A stretch of 64,000 nt of DNA from Apis mellifera (GCF_003254395.2 NC_037638.1:4578001-4642000), one strand, 5' to 3'; counted from the stretch's first letter, positions 26,047 through 38,920 are shown. Numbers and translations: made by a program. Notes: generated by a model not told the origin, from the letters alone.

Positions 26047-27095
26047 ATGAGGTGGCTCATTTCCTGTTTATTTCTAATATTTTTGAGCTGTAGTGCAAAT
26101 TGTTATTTCATTACTGTGGATGCACATGCCGAAGAATGTTTCTTTGAGACTGTGGAAGCAGGCATGAAAATGGGTTAGTTCTTCTGTACTTTTGTATATA
26201 ATTGTATACATTAAAACATTAAATTAGAATTTTCTGAAATAAAATTTTGACATAAAATCGTTTTTACATTTCAATATAAATATAATGTAAATATTGAAGT
26301 AATTATTCAATGTTTAAAATGCCTACATTAAATAAAAGAATTTTGAATTAACAAAAAGTATATACATATAAAAGAATTTTGTTAGAATTATATATATATA
26401 TATTTAATTATTAATTTTATTTATATAAGAATAAAAATATGTATAATTGGTTAAAAGATAATTTAATAAAGTTTTATTTTTATATTTTTAGGTCTTACAT
26501 TTGAAATAGCTGAAGGAGGATTTCTAGACATAGATGTAAAAATAATTGGTCCTGATGGAAAAATAATTTATCAAGGTGATCAAGAAAGTAGTGGTAAATA
26601 TACATTTGCTACACATATTCCTGGTGTTTATACTTATTGTTTTGGTAATCAAAAAAGTAGTATGACACCAAAAGTTGTAATGTTTAATATGGACATTGGT
26701 GAAAGTAAAAAACCTATTGAACAAACTTCTGATGGAAAAAATGCTGATTCAAACCATAGCAAAATAGATGATATGATTAAAGAATTAAGTACAAGTTTAT
26801 GGGGTGTGAAAAATGAGCAAGAATATATGCAGGTAATTTTATTTTTATTATGTTGTTTAATTATTATTATGTTTTTTAATATGCAAATTATAATATACAT
26901 ATATAATTTCATTGAATTAAATTAACATTATTTGTTAATTTTTAGGTTAGAGATCGAAATCATAGAGCTATTAGTGAAAGCACAAATTCTCGTGTAGTTA
27001 TGTGGGCATTTTTTGAAGCTATGGTTTTGGTTTGTATGACAATAGGACAAATTTTCTATTTAAAACGATTTTTTGAAGTCAGAAGAGTTGTCTAA
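26047..27095 (+). CDS. TMED2: p24-family cargo receptor TMED2
   Basis: Three exons: 26047-26173, 26492-26832 and 26946-27095, giving 205 aa (vertebrate TMED2 201 aa). It has a signal peptide (MRWLISCLFLIFLSCSANC), then a GOLD domain beginning YFITVDAHAEECFFE with the paired cysteines of EECFFE and YTYCFGN. A coiled coil (SKIDDMIKELSTSLWGVKNEQEYMQVRDRNHRA) follows, then one transmembrane helix and a short cytosolic tail ending in KRFFEVRRVV. The diphenylalanine binds COPII/COPI coats. TMED2 (p24 beta-1) cycles between ER and Golgi and helps export of GPI-anchored proteins and Wnt ligands in insects. Its position next to a Wnt gene is probably coincidental. A polyadenylation signal AATAAA lies at 27108-27113. 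Confidence 0.97.
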
Positions 27096-28139
27096 TTAAA
27101 GATATACAATAAAATAATACATTGTACATTCACATTCATTGTACATTTTTTATGTGATTAAGTTATAATAGAATTAAAAAATTTCAACATTTTGAAGTAA
27201 TTTCTTTCCTTAAATTTGATATAATTAAAATATGAATAAAATTTAAAAAATTTACATTAAAAAAAATTAAAATATTTTCTTACATCAATATTAATTAAAA
27301 AATCATCTTATTTGTAATTTAAAAAACATAATTTACAGAAATATAATATTTACAGAAATATTTTTATTTAAAAAATATATGTAGAAATTTTTTTATATTC
27401 AAATTGATATTCAATAATTAAGTTTGATAATTGATAAACTATTTGTAGAATTATCTGATATAATAAAAAAATATAAGTTGTTTCATATTTCTGTTATATA
27501 TATTGAATTTTATTTACATATAAATGTTAATATTGCAATTTAGATATGATTTTAAGAACAATAATTTTATTGACATTAATATAAATTGAATTGGAAATAA
27601 TAATAAATTGTGAATTTTAATAAATTATATCAATAGTGCATATCTATATAGAAAAAAGAAATTATTATATTTAATATTTATTTTTTAATTTAAATATTAT
27701 CATTAAAAATATTTCAAAATAAACATTTTTATATTTATTTTATATTAAATGTAATTTTTATTTTTTATTGTTATTTATAAAATCAAATTGATATATAAAA
27801 ATAAAGAAATTTCTGAAGATTAAAATTAGTTTACTTATTTGCTTATTAGTTATTTTTTTATTTTGTTTTTAACATGAACATAAAAATCATTAGCAACTAT
27901 TGTTATCATTTTAAATTGAAATTTATACATATTTTATTAATAAATAATTTAAAAATTTAATAAAATAATAAATAATTTATATGTTTAGATTTTTAAGCAA
28001 AATTCTTATTTGTTACATTGATGATTGATGAAATAATAATTAATTAATAATTAAAAAAAATATTAATGTAGAAATTATTTTAATTATTAATTAAATAATT
28101 TTTATTAAATAAATAATGATTAATAAAATAATTTTAATC
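27096..28139. other. AT-rich intergenic DNA after TMED2
   Basis: More than 1 kb of low-complexity AT-rich sequence beyond the TMED2 polyadenylation signal. I see no gene or ordered repeat in it. Confidence 0.6.
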
Positions 28140-28164
28140 TTATTATGAAAAGGAAAAGATTGTT

Positions 28165-28196
28165 TAATCGAACTTCTTTATATTGAAGTTCGATTA
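28165..28196. repeat. perfect inverted repeat (12-bp arms, 8-nt loop)
   Basis: TAATCGAACTTC and GAAGTTCGATTA are exact reverse complements separated by TTTATATT. The repeat sits about 120 bp before the GC-richer module at 28.3 kb. It could be a hairpin RNA, a fragment of a transposon end or a protein-binding palindrome. Confidence 0.6.
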
Positions 28197-28316
28197 TATG
28201 ATTTACATTATTCCAAATATCGCAAAAATCATAAAATCATTCATTGTGTGGAAGTCTATCTAGTCAGATAACTCGTCTGATTCGTGAAGCAAGCGTGAGA
28301 ATAAATGAATGAAATA

Positions 28317-28341
28317 AGAAGGGTGGTAAGAGTACCCTTCT
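28317..28341. ncRNA. hairpin in the 28.3-kb module, nature unknown
   Basis: AGAAGGGT (28317-28324) pairs perfectly with ACCCTTCT (28334-28341) around a 9-nt loop. The stem alone is too short for a microRNA precursor. It is recorded because it lies at the edge of an isolated GC-richer block with an ORF on the opposite strand. Confidence 0.2.
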
Positions 28342-28375
28342 GGCATTCACCCTAGGGCACTTAAGTTAGAAAGGC

Positions 28376-28527
28376 TCATTGTTCGCTCCTTCTCATTAGA
28401 TGCCACCTAGCAGTTCCATCGACCCTACGTAGTAACAATACTGTGGATGCTTTTTTTCCTCCTCCTTGATCTGTAGCTGCAGGAAACACGAGCGGATTGC
28501 ATGTCTCGGTGTCTGCTCTAATCCCGA
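28376..28527 (-). CDS. possible orphan coding exon of unknown gene
   Basis: An isolated, GC-richer block in AT-rich DNA. On the minus strand an open frame of about 50 codons runs from an AG acceptor-like site (at about 28528) to a TGA at 28376-28378. It reads GIRADTETCNPLVFPAATDQ, then GGGKKASTVLLLRRVDGTAR, then WHLMRRSEQ. The upstream AT-rich part of the frame is not convincing. I do not recognise the peptide. It may be the terminal exon of a minus-strand gene starting further right, a fragment of a dispersed repeat, or noncoding conserved DNA whose frame is open by chance. Confidence 0.25.
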
Positions 28528-28560
28528 CTATGATTATAGTGAAAGATAATACTTTCAGTA

Positions 28561-30470
28561 TTTGAAATTTGTATTTTATAATTTGTATGAAATGCCAGTA
28601 ATGAAATATTACTACTATTGAATTATTCATTCAAGTTAAAAAAATCAATAAAATTTTTTAATATGTCATTTTTTATATAATTATTTTTATGTAAAGTTGA
28701 AATTTTGAATGTGTTTGATATAAATACTATTGCAAAAAAAAAAAAAAGAAAAAATAAGCTAAAAGTTGTACTTATTTCTGTTTAATTATTTAATTAAGAT
28801 ATTCATGATAGATCAATTATAGACATACGATTTACACTTTAGTTGATATATTTGATTATCCTGTCAGTGACTCTGCCATTGGATCTTATCATTTCCCTTC
28901 GTTATCGTTCATAATTGATCGGGATACTTTATGCATTGTTTAGGCTTGATTATCTAAAATTATCTATATTTATATACATATTTATACTACACTATATTGA
29001 TAAATTAACATTAATTTGTATTTATAAAATATCATTATGCACAGTACTCGTCATATTATAATTATTTTCTTACATAACGATTAAAATAAAATTTCTCTAA
29101 AAAAATTTTATAATTTTTATATTTCTATTTGATTGATCGTCTCAATCATTAACTGCAACATACATTTGAATGGTATTATTAGGTATTAGAGATATTGAAT
29201 AGATATAAAATTACAATGTTAATCATCAGATTATAAATCAAATTGATAATAGATTTAGTAAATTTATATTTTTGAGTTATTAATTTTTTATTATGCTTTC
29301 TTAATTATCTTTTATAAGTTACATATGTATTTATTTTAAATTGTGTAAAATTCGTTCGAGATTGTTGCGCGTGATGATTATGAATTATGTGTAATCTGCA
29401 TAATATCGATATTGTTTATGATTTTTATTCATATCATTCAATCGGCACGTAATCAGAACTAAGAGTACTTACATATAACAGACGATATATGAGACGGTAT
29501 ATACGTAATATTGAGTTTGCTAACTGTGTGATTTGATCAGCGTTTCGCATAACACAGACTAGCATTGTAAATGTCGATGAAAAACGTAACATACGATCAT
29601 AAATTCATCACCATTATAGCGCGATATGCGAACGAGGAAAACGTTTGATTATAAATGTTCCACGAGCAACTACGAATTACGAGTCATATATTTTATTTAA
29701 CGAGTTTCCTTTTTTTTTTTTTTTTTTTTTCGAGTATTATTTTATAAATGTTTATCTAATTGACAATTACAAAATATTTTATCACCTCAAGTATAAATTA
29801 GATATGGAATTTAAAGTGTAAGAGAATTTTTTTAATTTATCGAAAATAGTTGTTAAGAAGAAAGAGGTTGAATATTTAAATCAATCATTAATTACAATAT
29901 ATTTCGTTAATTATTATTTATTTTTTTTTCTATATAGAAATTTATATCGATAAATGTTATTGTATTATATTGTAAATATAATATAATACGAAAATAAAAT
30001 TTTTCTACTTTTTTTTTTTGCATTTTAATTATTTCTATAATAAAATTGATTTAATAAATAAATTAGGAAATTAAAATTGCAATTATATACGTATACGTAT
30101 TATATTTTATTGTGCAAAATATTTTTGATTGTATCTATTTTTTTTTTAAGATACTATTATGTATATATTATAATATAATCAAATATTTAAATATTTAATA
30201 ATACTAAAAAAAATATCCATTTCCAAATATAGATATTGTTATTATTATATCTGCATAATTATAATTAAAAATTACATACTAAAACATGTGATATATAAAT
30301 TGTTATAACAATATAATAAAATAATATTTTTAAAGTACAAATTTACTTGTCAAATTACAATAAATAACGAAATATGTTTGTACAGTTTGAATTATTACAA
30401 ACAATTTTTTTTAATTTAGCTAATTTTAATATGTGTCTTAAGTATACACATAAAAAAAAAAAAAATTCAG
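28561..30470. other. gene desert, left part
   Basis: AT-rich spacer with homopolymer runs (poly-A near 28736, poly-T at 29709-29730). From 29350 to 29690 the sequence is noticeably more complex and CpG-containing; this is a candidate regulatory block. No ORF is convincing. Confidence 0.5.
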
Positions 30471-30760
30471 TAATTTCACTAGAATCCAATTACTTGCACC
30501 TTTAGCTGGATCAGAGAAACTACTCTATAATTTAACGCTCTGGTTGGCACGTGTGTTCTTGACAAGAAATATGCAAATTTATTAAAGTAATTGCATGACT
30601 CTAACGAGGGGTCTTAAAGGTATAATTACCACTGTCCTATCAATGTCTGAATGAATTCGACTAACTGGAAGAATTTGTAATATCAGACACCCTATTCAAG
30701 TTATTCAATTGCGAAACTACCCTTTTAACTTGGAACTTTGCTGTAAATGTATTTTTTTAA
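30471..30760. promoter_or_regulatory. complex noncoding block, candidate enhancer
   Basis: About 290 bp of balanced-composition, non-repetitive sequence without a long ORF, bounded on both sides by AT-rich low-complexity DNA. It contains an E-box-like GCACGTGTG. The regulatory reading is inference from composition and from the nearby Wnt gene. Confidence 0.3.
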
Positions 30761-31314
30761 TAGTTCCTTTATGTTAAATATTTTGCAAATTAAAATTAAA
30801 AATAGAAATATAGAATAAAAGAAAAAAAGGATTCAAGGAATTTTAAAAATAGATAATATTTGTTAAATAAAAGAGAGTTATATTAATAACTTTTCAATTT
30901 TTAAGTTAAAATACCCAGTTTATATAAAAATAATGAATTATCGTATCATTTCTTTTCACAAGAAGATTTTCTATATGTTTTATATATGAGATAACAGAAA
31001 ACATTGAAATGATAAATAAAATAAAAAAAAAGATGTTAAAATAAAGTAAAAAAAAAAATTATAAATTATAGAATATGTACATTTTACAAATGATATTTAA
31101 AAATAAAAATTCTATTAAAAAGAAAAAAATAAAATGTGTAACCTTATTAATGATAACTTCAACAGTATCCAATAGTCGATTTAATTGATCGATTGATATA
31201 TATTTATCCTCCGATCGAGAAAAGAGATTCACAGGATAAATTACTAGATTTATTGAGGATAGAAAGGATTTTACCCGAAGCAGAAGAAAAAAAGAATGCT
31301 ACTAATTAAGGAGA

Positions 31315-31345
31315 GCAATTACACGTAACGGTATAATTAAGAGAA
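31315..31345 (+). repeat. copy 1 of a shared 30-bp noncoding word
   Basis: Contains CACGTAACGGTATAATTA, which recurs exactly near 32975. The flanks also agree (GCAATTA before it, AGAGA after it). Confidence 0.7.
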
Positions 31346-32966
31346 AAAAAAGAGGAATTAGAGCCGATATTATGGCTAGTAAACGATTCTACCTGCAAAG
31401 GATTAATCGAACATGCAAGAAATACGGCTTGTTTAACGAGACGTAATATATTTTTTTTGTGAATTTTCGAAGCAAATAACTTGATGTTTTATACTTTTGC
31501 AACGATTGAATTAGTAAGTAATATTACTTATAATATTAATATTAGAAGAATAAAATGTATACATTTTACAGATAGAAAAAAATTGAAAACTATAAATATA
31601 TTAAATTAAACTCAATATATTAAAAAGATTTAAATTTGATAATAAATAATTGAAATCTATAAATAATTTTAACATTATTTTCATCATTTAAAATAATTGT
31701 AATATAAGAAATTTGTTTTTGTATTAATTTAAATGCTTTAATATAAATATAATATGTTTTATAAAAAAATGTTTGATAAATTACTATTAATTATTAGGTA
31801 TGAATCCCAATGCTTTAATGTGTTTTAAAAGAATCGTTAAATTATTTTTTATAGAAGAACATTTCAATATTAATTCAATAACAATAGATAGGAAAGCACG
31901 AGAATGAACCTATTCAATTACCCAGAGCAGAGCGTGTTTACATGTAAAACAAGTGGTTTATCGTGTTCATCGATGTGAGTAAGAGTTCTGCCTTTCTTAC
32001 TAATGACCCAACTTCATTCCGAAGGGAGACTACCTTTAAAGGCGATAATTGTATCCACATTCTTTTTCCGCAGAAAGTTAAACATTCTATCGTGTTGTCG
32101 AAAGTTAAATATTTTAAATATTGTGATATATATTCATATACAAAGAATTATCTTGTTACATTTAGTATGTTTGTTTAAATTTGTTAATAATAAATAAAAA
32201 ATTTTAAATAATATTAAAATAAACAATATATATATATAATAAAAATAATAATTTTTAATTTTTTCTAATTTAAATAATGAATGTTGATATGAATATCTTA
32301 TTGTTTGCTTATGAAAGTTTTATTTACATACCTTTCATGTACCATATTTCTTTCTAATTGCTTTCTATGATTGCATTCTTGAATATTTTCATAATTTGTA
32401 CGCTTTTTGACACGTTTCTTCAGACAAAAATTTATATATACATTGTATGTATTTGTATAGAAATAAAATAATAAAAAAAAGAATACAAATAATATAATAA
32501 AATGTTCCTTCTATTCGTTTATTTTATTGCATTTAATTTTCGAGCTATATCTTCATAATCATTAATTATACTTATATGAATAATTATCTGAATAATTATT
32601 TGAATAATAATCGAAAATGAAAAATTTTATATTTTAAATTTAAATAAAAAAAGAAAATTGCCATTTCTTAAATTTTCCGTATTTAAAATACATACACGTA
32701 TATTTCTAGAACAAGTCTTTCAATTCATTGTTATTAACCTATGTTCGTTTTTTCAGCGAGAGTGTTCCACTTCGAACTCCTAAAAAGAAAAGAATCTTTG
32801 TTGGAGAAGAAGAATCATGAAACAACCCCTTTGCCTCTCCAGAATTGCTCGAAGGATATAGAAGGAAAGGGGAAGGAGAGAAGTCGAGTCGAAATCCTTC
32901 TCTTGGTCCTTCGCGAAAGGAAGGGTTGCATTCGGACAAAAAAAAAAAGAGCTGCTAATTGACACG

Positions 32967-33000
32967 AGCGATTGCACGTAACGGTATAATTAGAGAGAAG
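32967..33000 (+). repeat. copy 2 of a shared 30-bp noncoding word
   Basis: The same 18-bp core CACGTAACGGTATAATTA, preceded by GCGATTG and followed by GAGAGAAG, 1.65 kb from copy 1 in the same orientation. Confidence 0.7.
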
Positions 33001-33879
33001 AATACGGAGCCTGGACCGGTGCACCGATGAACCAATGAACCGGCCAGAAAGCGGCAAGAGAGGGGAAGGAGAGAAACAGAAAGGCAAAGGGAAGCAGGGG
33101 AGAGAAGCAGCCGGCAAGTTCTGTTGAGGGTAGTGATGGGCATTCAGTTTCTGCTATATCGTAAGTTTTCAAACAATTTATATTAACTGTGTAATTTAAT
33201 AAGTAATTACTAACCTGTTTACATTTCTCTTTCTTACTTTTTAAACGAATTTGCTAAAGGACTTTTGTAGAATTGATTACTTTAATAGTTAAAATGAAAT
33301 TATAATATTTTAATAATAATTCATTTATATGTATATTTTATCATTTTTAAATAAGTTAATTAATAATTCGAGAATCCTGGAAAAAAAATTAATTATTACA
33401 AAAGATGAATTAAATTTTAACATTATCTTAATTTATATTTATAATAATTCATAAAAACGTAATTTGAAATGTATTACATGTACGAATTAATAGATTAAAA
33501 AATATGAAAAATATTTATAACCTGCAAAAATATTTTTATATTTTTAAAAGTTATTACCTGGTATTATTTTATTATCGTAATATAATTTTATTATTTTTTA
33601 TTTGCAAAGAATTAATAAATTTAAATTATATTTTATAAATATATCTTTTTAATTTATATTTTATATACTTACATGCAATAGTCAATAAGATCAGTTTTTT
33701 TATATTTATATATTACATAAAAATACTAACTTAAATTATTAATTGAAATATTTAATTAAAACGATAAATTAAAATTAAAAATAACCTAGAAAAGAAAGGA
33801 GAACCTTAAAAGAAAAAGAAATCAAAAAATCTTGAAGAAACTTATCAAATAAACGAAGTTTACATAGATGAATCTCGAA

Positions 33880-34880
33880 AAAATTGTCTTAACTGAACTG
33901 ATCTACTAGTCACAATCGATTAGTGACGTGTATCGATTTGTCACAGTTTCGATAGATGTCTCGCGAAACTCGTTCGGTTATTATTCCATCGGACGATTAT
34001 TCCGATATTATTTCGATAGTAATATAGGGATGTTTTCGATATCGATAGAATTCAAACTGGATTCGTGGTGTCTTAAGGCCATCACTAGTCGAGGGGTCTC
34101 CCTCTTTGGGAGTACGAGCAGGAGAGACCGATCCCGTGGTGTACAGGAGAGACAAGGGAACGGGAGAGAACGAAACGTACCATGGTCTCATGGATTCTGC
34201 CTGCACTCTGCGACCATTCCGCAGTAACACGTCGTTCAAGTCGGTTTCGCAGCGTTCCCTGGTCCTAGCCTCTTGCCACGAGGCACCACTCGTCCTCGAG
34301 ATGCTCAAAGAACTGAATTATCGAGGGACCAACTTCTTTTAGTGATCCTCTCCTTCTCTGAACAAACTTTATCCTTCAAATGATTTTGATTTCTTGAAAA
34401 GTCTCTCGTTCGGTGGAATTTCACGTGCCAAATATGGTTAGGATTTCTTGAACTGTTTGGTTTCGAGGTGGTGAACGGTGAACAAGATAACTTTAACAAA
34501 TTTCGCGTCAAAGGATATCGTGACCAGTGATTCTCGAGACATTCGAGATCAGATAAGAGTCATTGGTTCTTAGGAATCAATTGTGTTTCGGTTGTTCCAA
34601 TGACGTTTCATTTTTCGAATCTAAGAAGATGAAAGATCACGAAGAAGGTCGAGAGGATTTTATCATGGTGAACAACGATGCTTGTCGTGAACACCTCGAG
34701 AAGCGGAAGTGACAAGAATCTTTCAGTGTTTGAAAAGTTCACGGAATGATTGAGAATTAAAATGTGTTTGCCCATTGGTGTTTCGAGTGACTGCTTTGGC
34801 TGACACTTCCGCGACCGGTTGTTCGACAAACAGGTGATCGCCGTTTCGTTTTGATTGACTTATTCCTTTTCTTTATCCAT
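33880..34880 (+). promoter_or_regulatory. GC-richer block, possible 5' noncoding exon or promoter
   Basis: About 1 kb of balanced composition, rich in TCGA and CGAG words, with many short ORFs on both strands and none convincing. It resembles a bee 5' UTR exon or promoter. A short plus-strand ORF (34629-34712, 27 aa, MKDHEEGREDFIMVNN...) is followed about 120 bp later by a donor-like CAG/GTGATC at 34831. If transcribed on the plus strand it could be a distal leader exon of the Wnt gene 9 kb away. This is inference without RNA data. Confidence 0.3.
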
Positions 34881-37800
34881 CAACGATTGCATCTTGATTT
34901 TAAATCAGTGTCATTATTCGTTCGAGATTTGTAATGTTTCTGACAAAAAGAAATATAATTAGTGAATACGAATTAACGTAATAATCAAAATACGTTATAA
35001 ATTTTATAAATTTTATGCTTTTAAAAATTTTGTTTTGAAAGGTTAAAATTCATTTGAAACTTCATTGATTTATTTATACATTTATTAAAATTTTAAATTT
35101 ATTTATATTTTATTATTAAAACAGTTTTTCTTTGTGTTACAATTATTTGTCATTTATATGTATTAAAGGAAAAATTCGATTCCAAAGTTTAATTTTTATT
35201 TAAATTAGATTTTACAACTTCTTATTTTACAAAATAACATAAAAGTAAAGTTAATTTAAACTATCGTTGATAATATTTTATAATAATTTGTTTTATAACG
35301 AAAAATTATATAAAAAGCAATCCGTATATAAGAAAAGGAAAGATGAAAAGAAAACTTTGTTAATAGGAAAGGATTTTTTTTCATTTATTATCTCATTTAT
35401 TTGTGAAAATCAAGTGTCTCGATGTTTAAGATGAGATATGAGTTACGTTGTGTGAAAAATGATCGATTTCCCGCGAAATATCGGAAATTTGAAGAACGAT
35501 ACGATGGAAATCGTCCAACACGGATTGTGTTATCGATATTAATTCAAAAGTAAAGTAGTTCTCCCCGATAAAAAGTGGAAAAGTGGTCAATCTTGTCCAG
35601 AGCAATAATTAACTCGTCTTTAACGACTTTGGATACACCCGGTTCGGTGAGTAATCGTTTAATCGGTTTAATGGGCCATAATAATTAACTATCGATAATA
35701 TAACCTTGCCTTAGTTATTAACGTATTAATATTGTAATTAGAAACAAGAGTCGATAGTAGGTATTATAAATATATGAAAAGCCAATTTAAAAAGGTTATG
35801 TACCGAAATATATATTCTTAGAGAATGTTGAAGATCTTCATTGAACTCGAATTTATATATACACAGGGATGTCCCAGTTTTCTTCTGATCACTTTATATA
35901 ATATTATGGTATTTTTGAATATAAATAAAAAAAAATATGTCATATAATTATAAATCTTTTCTAAAAAGTTTTCGAGATTAATCGAGAAACTTGCGCCACT
36001 AAACTTTTTATGTCTAGGGAATTTTGGAAGAATAGGTTACATCAAACAACAATTAATATTAATATCAAAAATTAAATAATTAATTTATTGAAATAAAATA
36101 AAATCAAATTGAACATCATAGAATAATAAATTCAAAAAAATTTATTTTAATCGTTCTCAGTCTTGAAAGATAATTTAAGTTTTTTAAATATTCTTTCTTA
36201 TGTATAACATTTAAATTTATCAATTTTACTCATAAATTAATTTTTTTTCATTTTTGTTTAAATTAATTCGAAATTAATAAAATATAATAATTGTAATAAT
36301 AAATAAATAATAATAATAATAAATAATAAATAAAAAAAAAAAAGTTTAAATAAATGGATACGATCATGATAGAAACGATTCGTATTGTTCATTGATAAGT
36401 TGATACTCGTATCGATTCATATCGAATCACAACTCGAGACAATTTATTCCGAGTTCACAATGTCCCGTTGAATTTTAAATGAACGCCCTTATCGAAACCA
36501 GTCCGAAAAATGCAACTGCTCTATCTGGTTTCGTTCACATAATAGAGAAATATGTTTTGAACAATAAAACATTTAACGGATTAATTATATTACTTCTCGG
36601 ATTTATTGATGTTATTCGTATAACCTTTAAGAAAAAAAAATGCACTTATGTGCATTTAATTATATAATTTTTATTTGATATGTCAATGAGAAAAAGATGT
36701 AAATTTTAAATGCATAATTTGATAATCGCTAAATCTTAAAGTTTTTTTAAATTTTCTCAAGAAAATTTCAAATAATCAAATATCGTTGCTTTTGTTAATA
36801 TTATTGATTTGTTCTTATTTCATTATGCATCTGGTTATGAATGAGGTGTCTAGTATTATTTTACAATTTAGGATTAGGAAGAAAATTTTTCATTCGTTTT
36901 TTTTTCTCGGAAAATAATTTCTCGAGAAAAACTTTTATGAATCGATCGCATCGAATTATTTGATATTCAGTTATAGGATTTCATTAACAAAGCAATCCAT
37001 ACAATGGCGTTTGACATCGATAAAACATAGCCATTAAGGTAAGCTTTCATTAACGTGATAGAGAAACGCGACGTAACATAAAACAACATCGATCGATCGA
37101 TCGATGAACGTTCGCGTTGCTGACCCACGACTTCCTTTCGATGATCGCCGCGTCAATGATTTACGAGACCCGAGGCAGATTAATTGCCGCACACTTTTAA
37201 CGAGGCTCGGTGCTTCTGAGCCGATGATTGTCCGCTTTTATCGCGCTCCTGCATCCACCTTGCCATTATCCTATATCGAACATTTTTAATTTCAACCTTT
37301 TTTTTTCGTTCTCATGAATTTTCCTAATTTTTTTTAAAATCTTTTGAAAATTTATAAAATTTGAATCATAGCAGTGTATTTTAACAATTTAATCAGAAAA
37401 TATGATAAATAAATAAAATTGTCGTTGTCAAAATTCTAATTCGAAAAGAAGTAATTTTAAATAAAAAGATAAGACGAAATTATAAATATTTGAATATGGA
37501 TTTTGAAAAATTCTTTTTCATTTTTATTATTATCAATTTTCTTTTTTTAGAATTTAAATTTCTGTAGTATCGTGTATCGCAATAATTTTGCTTGTCAGAG
37601 AAACGATGGTATAACCTAAAAAAGTGAAATGAAATTATGAACAAGTAAATCTTGAAAAATTCTTCGATGTAAATGCATCGACATAATTAAATTCAATTTG
37701 TTTAATTCAATAAGCATGCATATCAATTTCCATAACGATAATCGTTCGTTACATTACATATAATTAAACGCAAAAGTAGCCATCTGACTGGGAGACATAA

Positions 37801-38160
37801 TTTTACTGTCGATAAACCTACTGAAATCCTATAATACCCGTATCATCGTTCAGGTAACATTCAATGCGATAGCAGAGGTAATAACGGCGTAAATTATACG
37901 AATACTCTGTGATTACCTCGCTTATCAAATTTTATAACAATTTTCCAAAATCTTATTCGAAAAAATTTCGTAAATTTCACATCACAAATTATTCATTTTA
38001 TATAATTCTTCTAACACTTTAATACTTTTATTTATTTATTTATTTATTATTATTATTTTTATATTCCCTTTCTAAATTTTTTTTCCGGATATAAAGTTTC
38101 TTTCAAATCATCTCAATTCCTTCTCTTAACTTAATCTTATCTATCCTCCCTTTTCTAGAC
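34881..38160. other. gene desert, mixed composition
   Basis: Alternating AT-rich spacer and more complex blocks (35400-35660, 36380-36560, 36940-37290, 37560-37930). It includes four CGAT units at 37088-37105 and a CpG-rich segment at 37104-37289 whose 61-codon frame I do not believe to be coding. A TATACAC-GGG-TGTCCC-type word sits at 35859-35880 and may be a fragment of an old dispersed repeat. Confidence 0.45.
37088..37105. repeat. (CGAT)4 tetranucleotide repeat
   Basis: Four consecutive CGAT units inside a CpG-rich noncoding block; each unit is its own reverse complement out of phase, so the tract is fully palindromic. Confidence 0.9.
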
Positions 38161-38920
38161 TTTCTGTCAAATTTCTTCTCTCTTTTTTTTTTAATTCAAC
38201 TCTTTATCGTTTTCATTTATTCCTCTCTTCCTCTTTTCTTCCTTGCATGTTTACAATTTCTTTAACTTTCTCTTTATCCCCTACCAGCATCGCATTTCTT
38301 TTACTCCTTTTTCCTTCCCACCCCGCTACTCCTCAACCTGAGGAGAGAATCCTCCGCACGCATTCCTTTCTCTCTTCTCTCGAGTCTACACAAGCCCCGC
38401 AAGTAAGCACGCTCTCGTTTTCTCTCGCATGCACGCGTACCATGAATGTGGTGTCGCTCCCCGTATCGTCCCTATCCCCCAGCAACTTCGTTAAGAGGAC
38501 TCGAGCCGTTCTGCTCCTCCGTGAAAATCCCATGCCCCGGCTCGTCGCGAACAGGTTGATTCAACAACGCGCACCTTTTCCCTGCCTGGAAAACAACGAT
38601 CCGCTCTCTTACCTGGGTGTAAAGTGGTCTGGGTATTTATGGATGTTTAAGAACGCGAAATAATGGGCCCGAGATAAAAATACTTACATGATTGCGTATC
38701 GGTCTCGAGCGGGGCACGGTCGAACGATACGCCTCGAAGATATATGCACTCGCGTGTATTTTATTCCGCAGGTAATTCGAAAGCAGTTCGATGTCGCATA
38801 AATCTTGCGTCGCGATCTGGAAAGATTAGTTACAGATGTATGGTTTGAAAATGCGAATAGATGTGCTCTCTATTCATACGTGCCCTCAATTCGTAAGTGT
38901 TGAGGCATAATATTAGAAAA
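38030..38920. other. pyrimidine-rich tract followed by CpG-rich block
   Basis: 38030-38340 is strongly T/C-biased. 38340-38620 is the most GC-rich part of the desert. A 138-codon plus-strand frame (38247-38663) crosses both, but its sequence mirrors the nucleotide bias and has no recognisable domain. I treat it as noncoding, possibly a promoter-like or enhancer block. Confidence 0.4.

Larger units (their letters stand above)
30761..33880. other. gene desert with GC-richer islands
   Basis: Spacer with more complex islands at about 31140-31450, 31860-32100 and 32740-33160. The last is purine-rich (GGAGAGAAG words), so its ORFs on both strands are low-complexity artefacts. The islands at 31.3 and 33.0 kb share a near-identical 30-bp word listed separately. 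Confidence 0.5.

Noticed and set aside
32739..33172. Cluster of overlapping ORFs of 60-100 codons on both strands
   Set aside because: The region is purine-biased (GGAGAG/GAAGG words), which leaves many frames open; none has a recognisable domain or splice context.
33928..34342. ORFs of about 80-100 codons on both strands
   Set aside because: Mutually overlapping frames in a CpG-richer block; Arg/Ser-rich products follow the TCGA-type nucleotide bias. More likely a promoter or leader exon.
38247..38663. 138-codon plus-strand ORF with a hydrophobic start resembling a signal peptide
   Set aside because: The hydrophobic Leu/Ser/Pro run is produced by a T/C-biased tract, composition changes inside the frame, no domain is recognisable, and an antisense frame is also open in the CpG-rich half.
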